A stretch of 64,000 bases of DNA from Bacteroidota bacterium (GTDB lineage: Bacteria; Bacteroidota; Ignavibacteria; Ignavibacteriales; Melioribacteraceae): NCBI GenBank assembly GCA_023381535.1, contig JAMCSN010000236.1, positions 1-64,000 on the forward strand, read 5' to 3'. This document shows positions 33,289-42,204 of the stretch, in pieces. The notes beneath the pieces were generated by a model that did no database searches, was not told the DNA's origin, and was given only the letters and a program-made list of their open reading frames with translations. The position numbers and the translations under genes are program-made. Numbering within the stretch: position 1 is the stretch's first letter; each line of letters opens with the position of its first letter.

Positions 33289-34758
33289 TTAATCTATCTC
33301 GAACCAATTCTCGATTGCCGTGTATTCCTTATCGCTGCTTGTGTTGTGATAATATTCGTTTGTCTTGCGGGAATAAGTGTAATCTTTGGACCAAATTTTT
33401 GCGTTACGGATAACCTCTTCAATTGCGTTCAGCACAATATCAAGTTCTTCGTCCGTCATGGTAGGATGCAGCGACATTCGTACCCATCCCGGTTTCTCGG
33501 AAAGATCGCCTTGATTTATCTTATCGGTAATTCTCTTCGATCTTGTCGGATCGACATGAAGAAGATAATGTCCGTAAGTACCGGCGCAAGAACATCCGCC
33601 GCGCATTTGAATGCCGTACCGGTCGTTCAAAAGTTTAACCATCAAATTGTAGTGAATATCTTCAACATAAAATGAAATCACGCCGAGTCTGTCTCTGCTT
33701 TCCTGAGCAAGAATGTGAAGGGAAGGAATTTTATCGAAACGATCGAAAGCGGTTTGAAGAAGTTCGTGTTCACGCGCTAAAATATTTTTAACATTCATTT
33801 CTTCTTTCAGCTTAATTGCCAATGCGGATTTTATTGCTTGAAGAAATCCGGGCGTTCCGCCGTCTTCGCGCAATTCGATATCGTCGATGTATTTATGATG
33901 TCCCCACGGGTTCGTCCAATCAACCGTGCCGCCGCCGGGGTTATCCGGAATTTTTCTTTTGTAGAGTTGCGAATCGAAAATCAAAACGCCGGAGCTACCG
34001 GGTCCGCCGAGAAATTTATGCGGCGAAAAGAAAATAGCATCCAATTTTTCAAGAGGGTCGGAAGGATGCATATTAATGGCAACGTAAGGAGCCGCTGCTG
34101 CAAAATCTACAAAACAAATTCCGCCGTGCTCGTGAATCATTTTTGCCATCTTATGATAGGGCGGGCTAATACCCGTTACGTTCGATGATGCTGTAAACGA
34201 ACCAATTTTCAGCGCGCGGTCTTCGTAAAGTTTCAAGAGGTGATCGAAGTGATTCAAATCGACAAGACCGGATTCGTCCGGTTCTATAATAACAACATCA
34301 CAAATTGTTTCCAGCCAAGAAGTCTGGTTGGAATGATGTTCCATGTGGGTAAGAAACACTACCGGTTTTTCTTCTTTGGGAATGGAAGTATATCTTTGCA
34401 ACTGTTCAACAACTTTTAATCCAAGTATTCTTTGAAACTTGTTCACAGCCGCCGTCATTCCGTATCCGGCAAACAGTATGACATCTTCTTGAGCAGCGTT
34501 AACATGCTGCTTGATGATTCTTTTTGCCTGAACGTATGCTTTCGTCATCGATGTGCCGGTTACAGACGATTCGGAATGCGTGTTGCCTACCCATGGATAG
34601 AAATTATCGTGCAAAGTTTTTTCTATCGGGTCGTATAATCTGCCGCTGGCAATCCAATCGGCATAGATTATTTTTTTCTTTCCGTAGGGAGAATCGAATT
34701 CTTGATTTATCCCGATTATGTTGTTTCTGAATTTTGAAAAGTATTTTTCCGAAGACAT
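33289..34758 (-). CDS. Class V aminotransferase (cysteine-desulfurase-like)
   Basis: About 489 residues from the ATG at 34758; a TTG at 34773 is also open. Fold type I PLP enzyme: IYADWIASGRLYDPIE at the start, FAGYGMTAAVNK, HMEHHSN, CFVDFAAAAPY and the PLP Lys in FFSPHKFLGGPGSSG. A Cys-containing GGCSCAGTYGH resembles the catalytic-Cys loop of desulfurases. No IscU/SufU partner is adjacent. Sulfur transfer is possible but not shown. About 70 residues longer than IscS. Confidence 0.82.
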   Translation of the reverse strand: MSSEKYFSKFRNNIIGINQEFDSPYGKKKIIYADWIASGRLYDPIEKTLHDNFYPWVGNTHSESSVTGTSMTKAYVQAKRIIKQHVNAAQEDVILFAGYGMTAAVNKFQRILGLKVVEQLQRYTSIPKEEKPVVFLTHMEHHSNQTSWLETICDVVIIEPDESGLVDLNHFDHLLKLYEDRALKIGSFTASSNVTGISPPYHKMAKMIHEHGGICFVDFAAAAPYVAINMHPSDPLEKLDAIFFSPHKFLGGPGSSGVLIFDSQLYKRKIPDNPGGGTVDWTNPWGHHKYIDDIELREDGGTPGFLQAIKSALAIKLKEEMNVKNILAREHELLQTAFDRFDKIPSLHILAQESRDRLGVISFYVEDIHYNLMVKLLNDRYGIQMRGGCSCAGTYGHYLLHVDPTRSKRITDKINQGDLSEKPGWVRMSLHPTMTDEELDIVLNAIEEVIRNAKIWSKDYTYSRKTNEYYHNTSSDKEYTAIENWFEID

Positions 34759-34803
34759 GTTCCGTTTTACCAATCAATTAAAAGTTATGAAATGAAAACG
34801 AAT

Positions 34804-36222
34804 TTATTTTGTTGTTTGTAAAATCCAATCCGAAATAGTTTCTAAAAATCCGGGAACAAATTCTTTTGGTAATTCCGAATACTCGCTTGGATTACCGGTT
34901 TTAGCTTCCTGGTAAAGATGATTAGCTTTCGGGAAAATTACCGACTTAAAATGTTTGTTGCCGGCTTTTGTTAATGCTTCTTCCATTTTGGGTTTATTCT
35001 GCTCGGCTGGAACTTGCAGATCTAATTCGCCGAACGTCATGAATACCGGTATAGTAACTTTTACAAGTGCGTCGTAAGGATTATTTTTTACAAAAAATCT
35101 AAACCACGGATTATTAAAAATTGCGATTTGCGATTGAACATTAGAATTAAGGTAAGCCTCTTTGTCTTGGATTGAAGCCTTAATATTTGAGCTGAGATTA
35201 TTGTAATCTTCTTCAGCAAATTTTCTAATGTCGCCCTTCAACTCGTTGAGGTCTTTATCATTTCTTAACGCATCGTTAATTTTTTTCTGCAGCTCTAAAT
35301 TCTGCGTGATTATGCTGTCGGAAGCGTTAACAGATTGCAAAAGCAATTTCTGTTGTTCAAGGATAAGGTCGCCCCCGTCAACTCCGGAACTTGACATGAG
35401 TACGATAAAAGCAATACCGTTCGAGCGAGCAGCCGCCATCGAAGCAATTATTCCACCTTCGCTGTGGCCTAGCAAACCAATTTTATTCACGTCGATGTTA
35501 TTTTGTTTTTTCATAAATTCAACTGCCGATAAAGCATCGCCAACAAAGTCTTCGGTAGTGGATAACATTTTATTTCCAGTCGATCCGCCTACGCCTCTGT
35601 CATCGTATCGGAGAACTGCAATACCTTTTTTAGTTAAGTAGTCTGCAATCTTTTCGAATATTTTAAATCCATAGATGTTTTCATCCCTATCGTGTGGACC
35701 GCTGCCGGTGAGCAAAATAACTGCCGGATATTTTGCGTTGGCGTCTCCTTTCGGTCTGGTTAATGTGCCGGAGAAAAGAATTGTTCCGCTCTTAAAAACA
35801 ACTTCGTCTTCGGAATAGGGAAGAGGTTCGTTCGGTTTGTTCTCCTGTTGTACCGCAGTTTGTTCAACGCTTCTTTTCAAAATGAAATTACCTTTTATTC
35901 CAGCCTGAAGAACTGTTCCTTTTATCGAATCACCTTTTAGCACTCCGTCAAACTTTGCCATTCCTGCTTGGCCTGGGAGCTCAAAATGGACTTTGGATTT
36001 TTTGTATGTGAATACCGGCAGCTGATATGCCTTCACTCCTTGTGCTGGAATATTCATATATGCGTTCAGCGATTTTCCCGGATTTTCAATCTTGAGCTGA
36101 AACTGTAAATCAATCGTTAACATTTTCAAGTTGCCGCTCCAAAATCCTACGATATCCGTCTGGGCATGTGCATGCGAAGATAAAATTAAAATTACAAAAA
36201 GATATTTCCAGAGAGACTTCAT
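34804..36222 (-). CDS. Secreted alpha/beta hydrolase (S9-like esterase/peptidase)
   Basis: 472 residues. Signal peptide (LFVILILSSHAHAQ), a beta-sandwich N-terminal part (about 25-130), then an alpha/beta hydrolase domain: oxyanion segment LLTGSGPHDRDEN, nucleophile elbow GLLGHSEGGIIAS, acid in TFGELDLQVP and His in FPKANHLYQE. Such proteins are extracytoplasmic esterases or acyl hydrolases. The exact substrate is unknown. Confidence 0.85.
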   Translation of the reverse strand: MKSLWKYLFVILILSSHAHAQTDIVGFWSGNLKMLTIDLQFQLKIENPGKSLNAYMNIPAQGVKAYQLPVFTYKKSKVHFELPGQAGMAKFDGVLKGDSIKGTVLQAGIKGNFILKRSVEQTAVQQENKPNEPLPYSEDEVVFKSGTILFSGTLTRPKGDANAKYPAVILLTGSGPHDRDENIYGFKIFEKIADYLTKKGIAVLRYDDRGVGGSTGNKMLSTTEDFVGDALSAVEFMKKQNNIDVNKIGLLGHSEGGIIASMAAARSNGIAFIVLMSSSGVDGGDLILEQQKLLLQSVNASDSIITQNLELQKKINDALRNDKDLNELKGDIRKFAEEDYNNLSSNIKASIQDKEAYLNSNVQSQIAIFNNPWFRFFVKNNPYDALVKVTIPVFMTFGELDLQVPAEQNKPKMEEALTKAGNKHFKSVIFPKANHLYQEAKTGNPSEYSELPKEFVPGFLETISDWILQTTK

Positions 36223-36281
36223 TTCATTGCCTGTTTGTTAGAGTTGTACAAAATATGATATGAAGATAGTTAGTTTAAAAT

Positions 36282-36311
36282 AAAAAAACCCTTCCAAGAA
36301 TCTTGAAAGGG
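36282..36311 (-). terminator. Intrinsic terminator of rpoD
   Basis: On the minus strand CCCTTTCAAG-ATT-CTTGGAAGGG is followed by seven T (36282-36288). It starts 22 bases past the rpoD stop codon. Confidence 0.88.
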
Positions 36312-36332
36312 CTTTTACAAAATTTTGAATTA

Positions 36333-37193
36333 TTATCCTAAGTAAGCTTTAAGGTTTTTGCTTCTAGTGGAATGACGCAATCGTATTAACGCCTTCTCTT
36401 TAATCTGTCTAACTCTTTCACGGGTCAAATTTAATTTTTCACCGATCTCTTCGAGTGTGAGAGAATGTTCTTTGCCGAGTCCGAAATAAAGACGAATAAC
36501 TTCAGCTTCTCTTTCGGTAAGTGTTGAAAGCGATCTCTCAATTTCTGTTTTCAGAGATTCCTTCATCAATGTGTGATCTGGCGAAGGCTGATCTTCGTTA
36601 GGCATAACATCCAGCAAACTGTTATTGTTATCGTCGCTGTGAGCAAACGGCGCATCCATTGATACGTGACGTCCGGCGATTTGCATCGCGTATGTTACGT
36701 CGGCAACATCCATGTCAAGCTGGTTTGCAATTTCTTCCGGACTGGGTCTTCTTTCAAATTCTTGTTCAAGCTGACTTAATGCTTTGCCCATTTTGTTCAA
36801 AGCGCCGACACGATTTAGCGGAAGACGAACCATTCTCGATTGTTCAGCAATTGCTTGCATGATCGATTGGCGAATCCACCACACAGCATACGAAATAAAT
36901 TTGAATCCTCTCGTTTCATCGAATCTGCGGCCTGCTTTTATCAAGCCAAGATTACCTTCGTTAATCAAATCGCCCAGCGGGAGTCCTTGATTTTGATATT
37001 GCTTGGCAACACTTACAACGAATCTCAGATTCGCTTTCGTTAATTTCTCCAGCGCTGTTTGATCTCCCTTCTTGATCCGAATCGCCAACTCGATTTCTTC
37101 GTTCGGCGTAAGAAGATCAACCTTTCCAATTTCTTGAAGGTATTGATCTAAAGATTTGCTTTCACGGTTTGTAAATTGCTTCGTGATCTTCAA
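36333..37193 (-). CDS. rpoD: Primary RNA polymerase sigma factor RpoD/SigA
   Basis: 286 residues, the short form typical of Bacteroidota, without region 1.1. Region 1.2/2.1 [18 protein letters not shown]; region 2.3-2.4 [18 protein letters not shown]; region 3 [16 protein letters not shown]; region 4.2 [28 protein letters not shown]. It directs transcription from housekeeping promoters. Single gene with its own terminator. Confidence 0.96.
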   Translation of the reverse strand: MKITKQFTNRESKSLDQYLQEIGKVDLLTPNEEIELAIRIKKGDQTALEKLTKANLRFVVSVAKQYQNQGLPLGDLINEGNLGLIKAGRRFDETRGFKFISYAVWWIRQSIMQAIAEQSRMVRLPLNRVGALNKMGKALSQLEQEFERRPSPEEIANQLDMDVADVTYAMQIAGRHVSMDAPFAHSDDNNNSLLDVMPNEDQPSPDHTLMKESLKTEIERSLSTLTEREAEVIRLYFGLGKEHSLTLEEIGEKLNLTRERVRQIKEKALIRLRHSTRSKNLKAYLG

Positions 37194-37498
37194 TTCTTAA
37201 CTACTCCTTAATTTTTTTATCTTAACTATCGTTGCTTTTTGAACATAAACAGAACTTTTTACTAAGTGGACATAATAAAGTTCCTCAAGAGAAGATTTTA
37301 TCCTCGCTTGAAAAATAGTTTTCTCTCCTCAACTATTTGGCAAATGAGTGGTTTAAAAGAGAGATACAGCTTACGGTCTCTACAGCAGTTTTTTGATAAG
37401 TTCTTAAAATCACAAGACAAAAATAATTAATAAAGTCTAAATTGTCTATAAAATAATTCATCTGAGAAGCCCTTCTCATGAACCGTCGGTGAATCAGA
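37194..37498. other. Intergenic region between rpoD and the ECF sigma gene
   Basis: 305 AT-rich bases that should carry the rpoD promoter. Near the right end GAGAAG-CC-CTTCTC (about 37464-37477) forms a small hairpin beyond the ECF sigma stop codon and may terminate that gene. No RNA gene or ORF of note. Confidence 0.5.
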
Positions 37499-38164
37499 CT
37501 AATTGACCATAAATTTGGGTGAGTTCTTCAACTTAATATTATCCAATACTAGCCTTGTTGAGATTTGCTTCGAATTTGAAACTTCAGATTCAACAAAACC
37601 ATGATTTTGAGCATACTGGTAAAGTAAAGCGTATAACATTTTTCGGGCACGGTGTAGCCGTGACCTTACTGTTCCAACCGGACAGTCCATGAAATCGGCT
37701 ATTTCCTCGTATGTATATCCTTCAATGTCGCTCAAAAAAACTATTGTTCTAAAATCATCGGGCAGAACCGAAAGAGCGGTGGCAATTTCGTCATCAAGAA
37801 TATCGCTGAAGGCATCGCCCACATAATGTGTTGTTTTCACATCACTGGCTTGAATAGTCTCATAAAAATTCTGAACGTCTTCATAATCTACCTTGTTCGG
37901 TTCTTTGCTGTTCTTTCTGTAATTATTAATGAAAGAATTCTTCATGATTTGGAACAGCCAAGCTTTAGCATTTGTGCCTTTTTCAAATTTGTCAAAGAAT
38001 CTGAATGCTTTTAAAAGTGTGTCTTGAAGCAAATCTTCAGAGTCTTCTTGATCATTCGTCATTTTAAGTGCAAAACTTTGCAAAGCATTAAGATGAGGCA
38101 TTATTTCAATTTCAAAAGCTTCATACTTTTTCTTATTTGTTTCAGAACCAACGTTCTTCTTCAT
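37499..38164 (-). CDS. ECF-type RNA polymerase sigma factor
   Basis: 221 residues. Sigma region 2 (DQEDSEDLLQDTLLKAFRFF, NAKAWLFQIMKNSFINNYRK) and region 4 (LPDDFRTIVFLSDIEGYTYEEIADFMDCPVGTVRSRLHRARK) joined by a linker. The C-terminal 40 residues (YAQNHGFVESEVSNSKQ...) exceed the usual ECF length. No anti-sigma gene is adjacent, so its control is unclear. AT-rich upstream region. Confidence 0.92.
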   Translation of the reverse strand: MKKNVGSETNKKKYEAFEIEIMPHLNALQSFALKMTNDQEDSEDLLQDTLLKAFRFFDKFEKGTNAKAWLFQIMKNSFINNYRKNSKEPNKVDYEDVQNFYETIQASDVKTTHYVGDAFSDILDDEIATALSVLPDDFRTIVFLSDIEGYTYEEIADFMDCPVGTVRSRLHRARKMLYALLYQYAQNHGFVESEVSNSKQISTRLVLDNIKLKNSPKFMVN

Positions 38165-38271
38165 TTAACAACTTTCATATATAGAGTGATTATCCGAATA
38201 ACGAAAAAGAGGAGAACTAAGTTCCATAATCTGCATAAGTGATAGATTGAAGGGGAATGCGTGTGGAAACA

Positions 38272-38296
38272 AGCCCGGAGAATTGATCCCCGGGCT
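38272..38296 (-). terminator. Hairpin after the TRASH/YHS gene
   Basis: AGCCCGG (38272-38278) pairs with CCGGGCT (38290-38296), 11 bases beyond the stop codon of the minus-strand gene. The T-run is weak (TGTTT). Confidence 0.6.
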
Positions 38297-38306
38297 CTTG
38301 AAAAAA

Positions 38307-38681
38307 TTAATTGTCTAAATATTTGGCTCCGTCTTCGCTTAAATTCTTCATGTATTTTTCAGGATTCTTTTTAAATTTTGCAGCGCAGCCTTTGCAGCAG
38401 AAACCGATTGTTTTGCCGTTGTATTCCACGGTCTGTACTTGCTGATCAACATCTTCACCCATTACGGGACAAACCTTGTTCCAGATTTTAGCTTCAGCAG
38501 AAGCTGTTCCTTTGGAATCGCATTTTGTTGAGTCAACACACTTGGAGTGATCTGCCATCTTTTTTTCCATCTTCTTCATCTTCTCCATCGGTTTCTTTTG
38601 CTCTTGTGCGAATGCAGCAACTGAAAGGAAAAGAATAAACATTCCGATTGTGAAAAGAGTCTGAGCAATTTTCTTGAACAT
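38307..38681 (-). CDS. Exported TRASH/YHS-type metal-binding protein
   Basis: 124 residues from the ATG at 38681, chosen because GGAGG lies 5 bases upstream. Signal peptide (MFKKIAQTLF...SVAAFAQ), a Met/Lys/Cys-rich linker (MEKMKKMEKKMADHSKCV), then a YHS/TRASH-like domain: VCPVMGEDV, YNGKTIGFCCKGCAAKFKKNPEKY. The CPxM and FCCxGC cysteines are typical metal ligands, often for copper or heavy metals. It probably binds metal in the periplasm. No copper ATPase gene is nearby. Confidence 0.82.
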   Translation of the reverse strand: MFKKIAQTLFTIGMFILFLSVAAFAQEQKKPMEKMKKMEKKMADHSKCVDSTKCDSKGTASAEAKIWNKVCPVMGEDVDQQVQTVEYNGKTIGFCCKGCAAKFKKNPEKYMKNLSEDGAKYLDN

Positions 38682-38854
38682 TGAAGCCTCCATACTAAGG
38701 AAAATCATATTTGTTAGTTTAGTCTGTTAATTAGATCTCTTGAGCTAGAATTGGGAAACAAAATAAAAATTTTTTTGCTTTGTAAAAAAACTTATTTTTA
38801 CAACCAGATTTTGTTAAACATTAACCACAACTTGTTTATAAGCTTGAGGAGTTT

Positions 38855-39469
38855 ATGAAAATAAAGCCGATCTATATTTATTTGAGCGTGTTTGTAATTT
38901 TTGTAGCAGCCATATTGTTTTTTTCTAGTGGGGCAAAAAAATCAACTGCCATAAATCTAAATCAGAATCAACAAATGCCGAATGATGAAGTGCACAGTAA
39001 ACTGAAAACCGGCGACGAACCTTCCAAATCTAATGTGATGCAAGAAGCAATTGAAAAGTTGAACGTTCTCAAAGCTGATGTTGAAAAGAATCCAAAGGAT
39101 ACATCTAAAGTCCGTGAATATGCCGACATGCTGACCATGTCTCACAAGGGCGACGACGCAATTCAGTATTACAATCAGATTCTAAATGTAGATCCGAAAA
39201 GAATTGATGTGCTGCTGCAACTTACGTATGTATATTTCAACAAAGGCGACTTAGCGAAAGCCGATGATTATACAAATAAAATATTGAAGATTAATAAGAA
39301 CAATCTTTTCGCACTATACAACACCGGTGCTATTGCCCAGGCAAAAGGCGACAGCAAAAAAGCGAGAGCGGCATGGCAAGATTTGTCAAAAAGGTATCCC
39401 AATACAGAAGTTGGCAAACTTGCCGGCAGATCAATTCAGCAGCTCGATGCAATGGGCTCCGGGAAATAA
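38855..39469 (+). CDS. Membrane-anchored TPR protein
   Basis: 204 residues. N-terminal membrane helix (YIYLSVFVIFVAAILFFSSG), a low-complexity linker, then about three TPR units (DTSKVREYADMLTMSHKGDDAIQYYNQIL, VDPKRIDVLLQLTYVYFNKGDLAKADDY, NLFALYNTGAIAQAKGDSKKARAAW). TPRs act as protein docking sites. Resembles CycH/NrfG-like TPR proteins, but no cytochrome genes are near. GAGGAG precedes the ATG. Confidence 0.8.
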   Translation: MKIKPIYIYLSVFVIFVAAILFFSSGAKKSTAINLNQNQQMPNDEVHSKLKTGDEPSKSNVMQEAIEKLNVLKADVEKNPKDTSKVREYADMLTMSHKGDDAIQYYNQILNVDPKRIDVLLQLTYVYFNKGDLAKADDYTNKILKINKNNLFALYNTGAIAQAKGDSKKARAAWQDLSKRYPNTEVGKLAGRSIQQLDAMGSGK

Positions 39470-39525
39470 ATTCTTATTGTAAGAGCAAGTTGTTTCATCA
39501 AAATATTCTGAAACGATTGTACTTA

Positions 39526-40311
39526 TTAGTCAGTGAATATTTTTGTGATATAAGATTTTGGAATGATCTCAAAGTAGCGGTTTCTTAATGCGATATTCTT
39601 TGGTGCACCGTGCCAAATTTCTTTTCCATCTTCTTCTCGCTGTACGAATTTATTCTTCATGCTAAATTTTGATTTATCAGCTGTAACGAAAAATGGTTTC
39701 TTGAACTCATTACAAAGAATCGCCAGAGTTTTGCTGCCGACTTTGTTAACCACATTGCCGTTTTTTAAAACAGTATCTGCGCCTATCAGAACCGCATCGG
39801 ATTTCTGAACATACTCGCTCATCATCGATTCCGTTATAAGTTGAACTTTGATTCCGGCTTCAGCTAAACTAGAAGCCATAATTCTTCCTTCCAGTTTAGG
39901 TCTTGATTCACAGACGATCACTTCCAAATTTCTTTTTTCCTTTCGAATCCGTTTAAGAAGTTCCAAGACTGTCCGGCTGTTGGAAATCGTTAGAACAATC
40001 TTATGTCGTTTGAAATAGGGGAGAGCATTAACAAATTTTTTATTGTTTGATCTTGTTTCTTTGTCGGAGTTCAAGAAAAACTTGGAAGATAATTTACCGG
40101 TGCGAATTAATTTGTTCAGTTCCAACAAGTACTTCTGAATATTTTCAAACGATTGAAAATGTTTTTTCAACGTTGGAATTAATCTTTGGATGCTCTGAAC
40201 ATTTTTCTGTTTCTTCGAAAGGTAGTTGTTCAACTTGAGCAGAAGTTCACCGCTTCCGGAAGTTTTATCGGAAAGAATTTTTTTCAGTGCGGCATCGCCA
40301 ATGATTGCCAT
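39526..40311 (-). CDS. IF-2B (eIF-2B alpha / MtnA-like) family protein
   Basis: 261 residues. The C-terminal half has family signatures: VLTISNSRTVLELLKR, VIVCESRPKLEGRIMASSLAE, SDAVLIGADTVLKNGNVVNKVGS and FFVTADKSKF. Relatives include methylthioribose-1-phosphate isomerase and ribose-1,5-bisphosphate isomerase; the GADTVLKNGNVVNKVGS motif is shared by all. It is shorter than MtnA (about 340). A sugar-phosphate isomerase role is possible. The 12-base gap suggests co-transcription after the universal stress gene. Confidence 0.8.
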   Translation of the reverse strand: MAIIGDAALKKILSDKTSGSGELLLKLNNYLSKKQKNVQSIQRLIPTLKKHFQSFENIQKYLLELNKLIRTGKLSSKFFLNSDKETRSNNKKFVNALPYFKRHKIVLTISNSRTVLELLKRIRKEKRNLEVIVCESRPKLEGRIMASSLAEAGIKVQLITESMMSEYVQKSDAVLIGADTVLKNGNVVNKVGSKTLAILCNEFKKPFFVTADKSKFSMKNKFVQREEDGKEIWHGAPKNIALRNRYFEIIPKSYITKIFTD

Positions 40312-40323
40312 TGTATTAAATTA

Positions 40324-40797
40324 TTATTGCTTGGCGCCGAATTGAAAACCCTTTATCGGTTCACGCAGCGTGAGAACAGGACACGGAGCTTTACGAACAA
40401 CTTTTTCCGCTGTGCTGCCGAAAAGCATGTGCTCAACGCCGGTGTGACCGTGAGTTGCAATGATAATTAAGTCAACATCTTTTTCAGCCGCAGTATCATT
40501 GATCTCCACAAAAGGTTTGCCGGTTTTAATTATGCATTCAACTTTCATTGCCGGATCGATGGAAGTTTTTGCAAGGTTGTTCAATTCTTCTTCCGCGCGT
40601 TTACTCAGATCAATATCGGTTGAAGGAATAGCAACCTGTCCCATGCTGAAGTCTGCCGGATAAATAACCGGTTCAACAACATATATCAAATACATTTTCG
40701 CATTAAAATGTTTTGCAAATTGAACAGCATACTTCAATGCGTTCTTTGAGTAATCCGAGAAATCAATCGGCACTAGAATTTTTTTTATTCCATCCAT
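40324..40797 (-). CDS. Universal stress protein (UspA family)
   Basis: 157 residues. Begins KKILVPIDFSDYSKNALKYAV and ends with the ATP-binding signature GHTGVEHMLFGSTAEKVVRKAPCPVL, fitting the G-2x-G-9x-G-(S/T) pattern, so nucleotide binding is likely. GGGAGG precedes the ATG. It lies 10 bases after the CNBD protein gene in a probable four-gene unit. Confidence 0.93.
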   Translation of the reverse strand: MDGIKKILVPIDFSDYSKNALKYAVQFAKHFNAKMYLIYVVEPVIYPADFSMGQVAIPSTDIDLSKRAEEELNNLAKTSIDPAMKVECIIKTGKPFVEINDTAAEKDVDLIIIATHGHTGVEHMLFGSTAEKVVRKAPCPVLTLREPIKGFQFGAKQ

Positions 40798-40807
40798 AAC
40801 TTCCTCC

Positions 40808-41341
40808 CTACTTTTTTCGATTAATGTTGTAAAGAGTAAAATAATCTTGATTCAAATTTCTTAACCGCGTGGCTATGATTTGAGAAATGCCGCGTAAAAT
40901 ATTTACGCCTTCCTTCGGAAACTTTTCGACAAATTCATCCAAGTCCGGCTTAAATATGACGGCAATTTGAGTTTCTTTCAAGGCAATTGCCGAAGCCGAT
41001 CTTTTTTCTTCATCCAAGAGAGCAATTTCTCCGAAAAAATCTCCACGGTTTAGAAGAGCGAGATCGAAACGGTGGTGTTCTTCTTCGCGTGTTATTAATA
41101 TTTCGCCATCTACGATGATGTAGAGACCGATGCCCGGATCGCCTTGAAAAAATATATGTTCGTTTGCTGCGTAAACGCGGTTGTGAATTAGCTTTATGAG
41201 TAACTTCAAATGGTGCGATTTCAAATTCTTGAACGGCGGCATCGACTTGAGTACTTCTTCGAGATCATCCTTTTCGGTTGGAGTTTTGAAAAGATTCTGC
41301 CAGAAACTGCTTCTTATAATTACTTCCGGTTGGTTTTCCAT
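40808..41341 (-). CDS. Cyclic nucleotide-binding domain protein
   Basis: 177 residues, one CNBD (about 30-150): NEHIFFQGDPGIGLYIIVDGEILI, GDFFGEIALLDEEKRSASAIAL. The phosphate-binding cassette contains GEIALL and the Ser/Ala pair but lacks the canonical Arg. No HTH output domain follows, so it is not a Crp-type regulator. Probably a sensor acting by protein contact. It sits between hisA and the usp gene. Confidence 0.85.
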   Translation of the reverse strand: MENQPEVIIRSSFWQNLFKTPTEKDDLEEVLKSMPPFKNLKSHHLKLLIKLIHNRVYAANEHIFFQGDPGIGLYIIVDGEILITREEEHHRFDLALLNRGDFFGEIALLDEEKRSASAIALKETQIAVIFKPDLDEFVEKFPKEGVNILRGISQIIATRLRNLNQDYFTLYNINRKK

Positions 41342-41350
41342 TTTAACCTC

Positions 41351-42103
41351 TCATGCAAAGATTCCCGCTTCTGCAACTCGCCAAATTTTTTGACATGGAA
41401 ATTTATTTTCGTAAAGTGCGCGGCCGATTATGACAGAATCAATGTAGTCGCTCGCTTCTTTCTGCAATTTAATCAAATCGCTGTAATTTCCAATACCGCC
41501 GGAATGAGTTACCTTGGCTTCGGTAACGGTCGCAATTTTCTTCGACAACTCGATATTTGGACCCGTTAACATTCCGTTTGTTAGCACATCTGTCACAATA
41601 AATCTTTTTGCGCCGAGTTCCTTCAATCGTTTTGCGTAATCGCCCGCATTGATTCCCGTATGCTCTTGCCTTCCGCGGGTTACCACTTCTTCATTTATTA
41701 CGTCAATTGCGGCAACAACACGGTTCGGTGTGAACTCATCTAAAATTTTTTTGAACTCGTCCGGATTCTCCCAAGCCATTGTTCCGATTACAATTCTTGA
41801 GACACCAAGCTCGAATGCGTTTTTCGCGTCCTCATGTGTTCTAATTCCGCCGCCCATTTCCACCGGGATAATTACCGACTTACAAATTTTTCTGATGATT
41901 TCGAAATTTGCATGAGAATGTTCATGTGCGGCGTTGAAATCAACAACATGAAGCGCCTTAGCATTTTCTGCCCGCCAAATCATTGCCATTTCAACCGGAT
42001 CGTTGCTGTATTCCGAACAATGCAGTTCCGGAATCCCTTTAACAACTCTCACAATTTTTCCGTCTTGAATATCAATGGACGGTATTACGAGAATCTTTGC
42101 CAT
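41351..42103 (-). CDS. hisA: HisA-type ribotide isomerase
   Basis: 250 residues from the ATG at 42103. A TIM barrel with both catalytic aspartates of HisA: IPSIDIQDGKIVRVV (Asp11) and VVAAIDVINEEVVTRG. Phosphate loops MGGGIRTHEDA and HSGGIGNYSDL are present. HisA isomerises ProFAR in histidine synthesis. No other his gene is in the window; the neighbours are signalling genes, so either the his genes are scattered or the enzyme has a related role. Confidence 0.85.
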   Translation of the reverse strand: MAKILVIPSIDIQDGKIVRVVKGIPELHCSEYSNDPVEMAMIWRAENAKALHVVDFNAAHEHSHANFEIIRKICKSVIIPVEMGGGIRTHEDAKNAFELGVSRIVIGTMAWENPDEFKKILDEFTPNRVVAAIDVINEEVVTRGRQEHTGINAGDYAKRLKELGAKRFIVTDVLTNGMLTGPNIELSKKIATVTEAKVTHSGGIGNYSDLIKLQKEASDYIDSVIIGRALYENKFPCQKIWRVAEAGIFA

Positions 42104-42204
42104 TAAAATTCCCACTACTCCCGTTCTTAATTTATTTCTTCAACCACACTTTGAAGAGTTTTCATTATCAATCGAAATATACAAAAGTATTAAGATTTTA
42201 GGGT

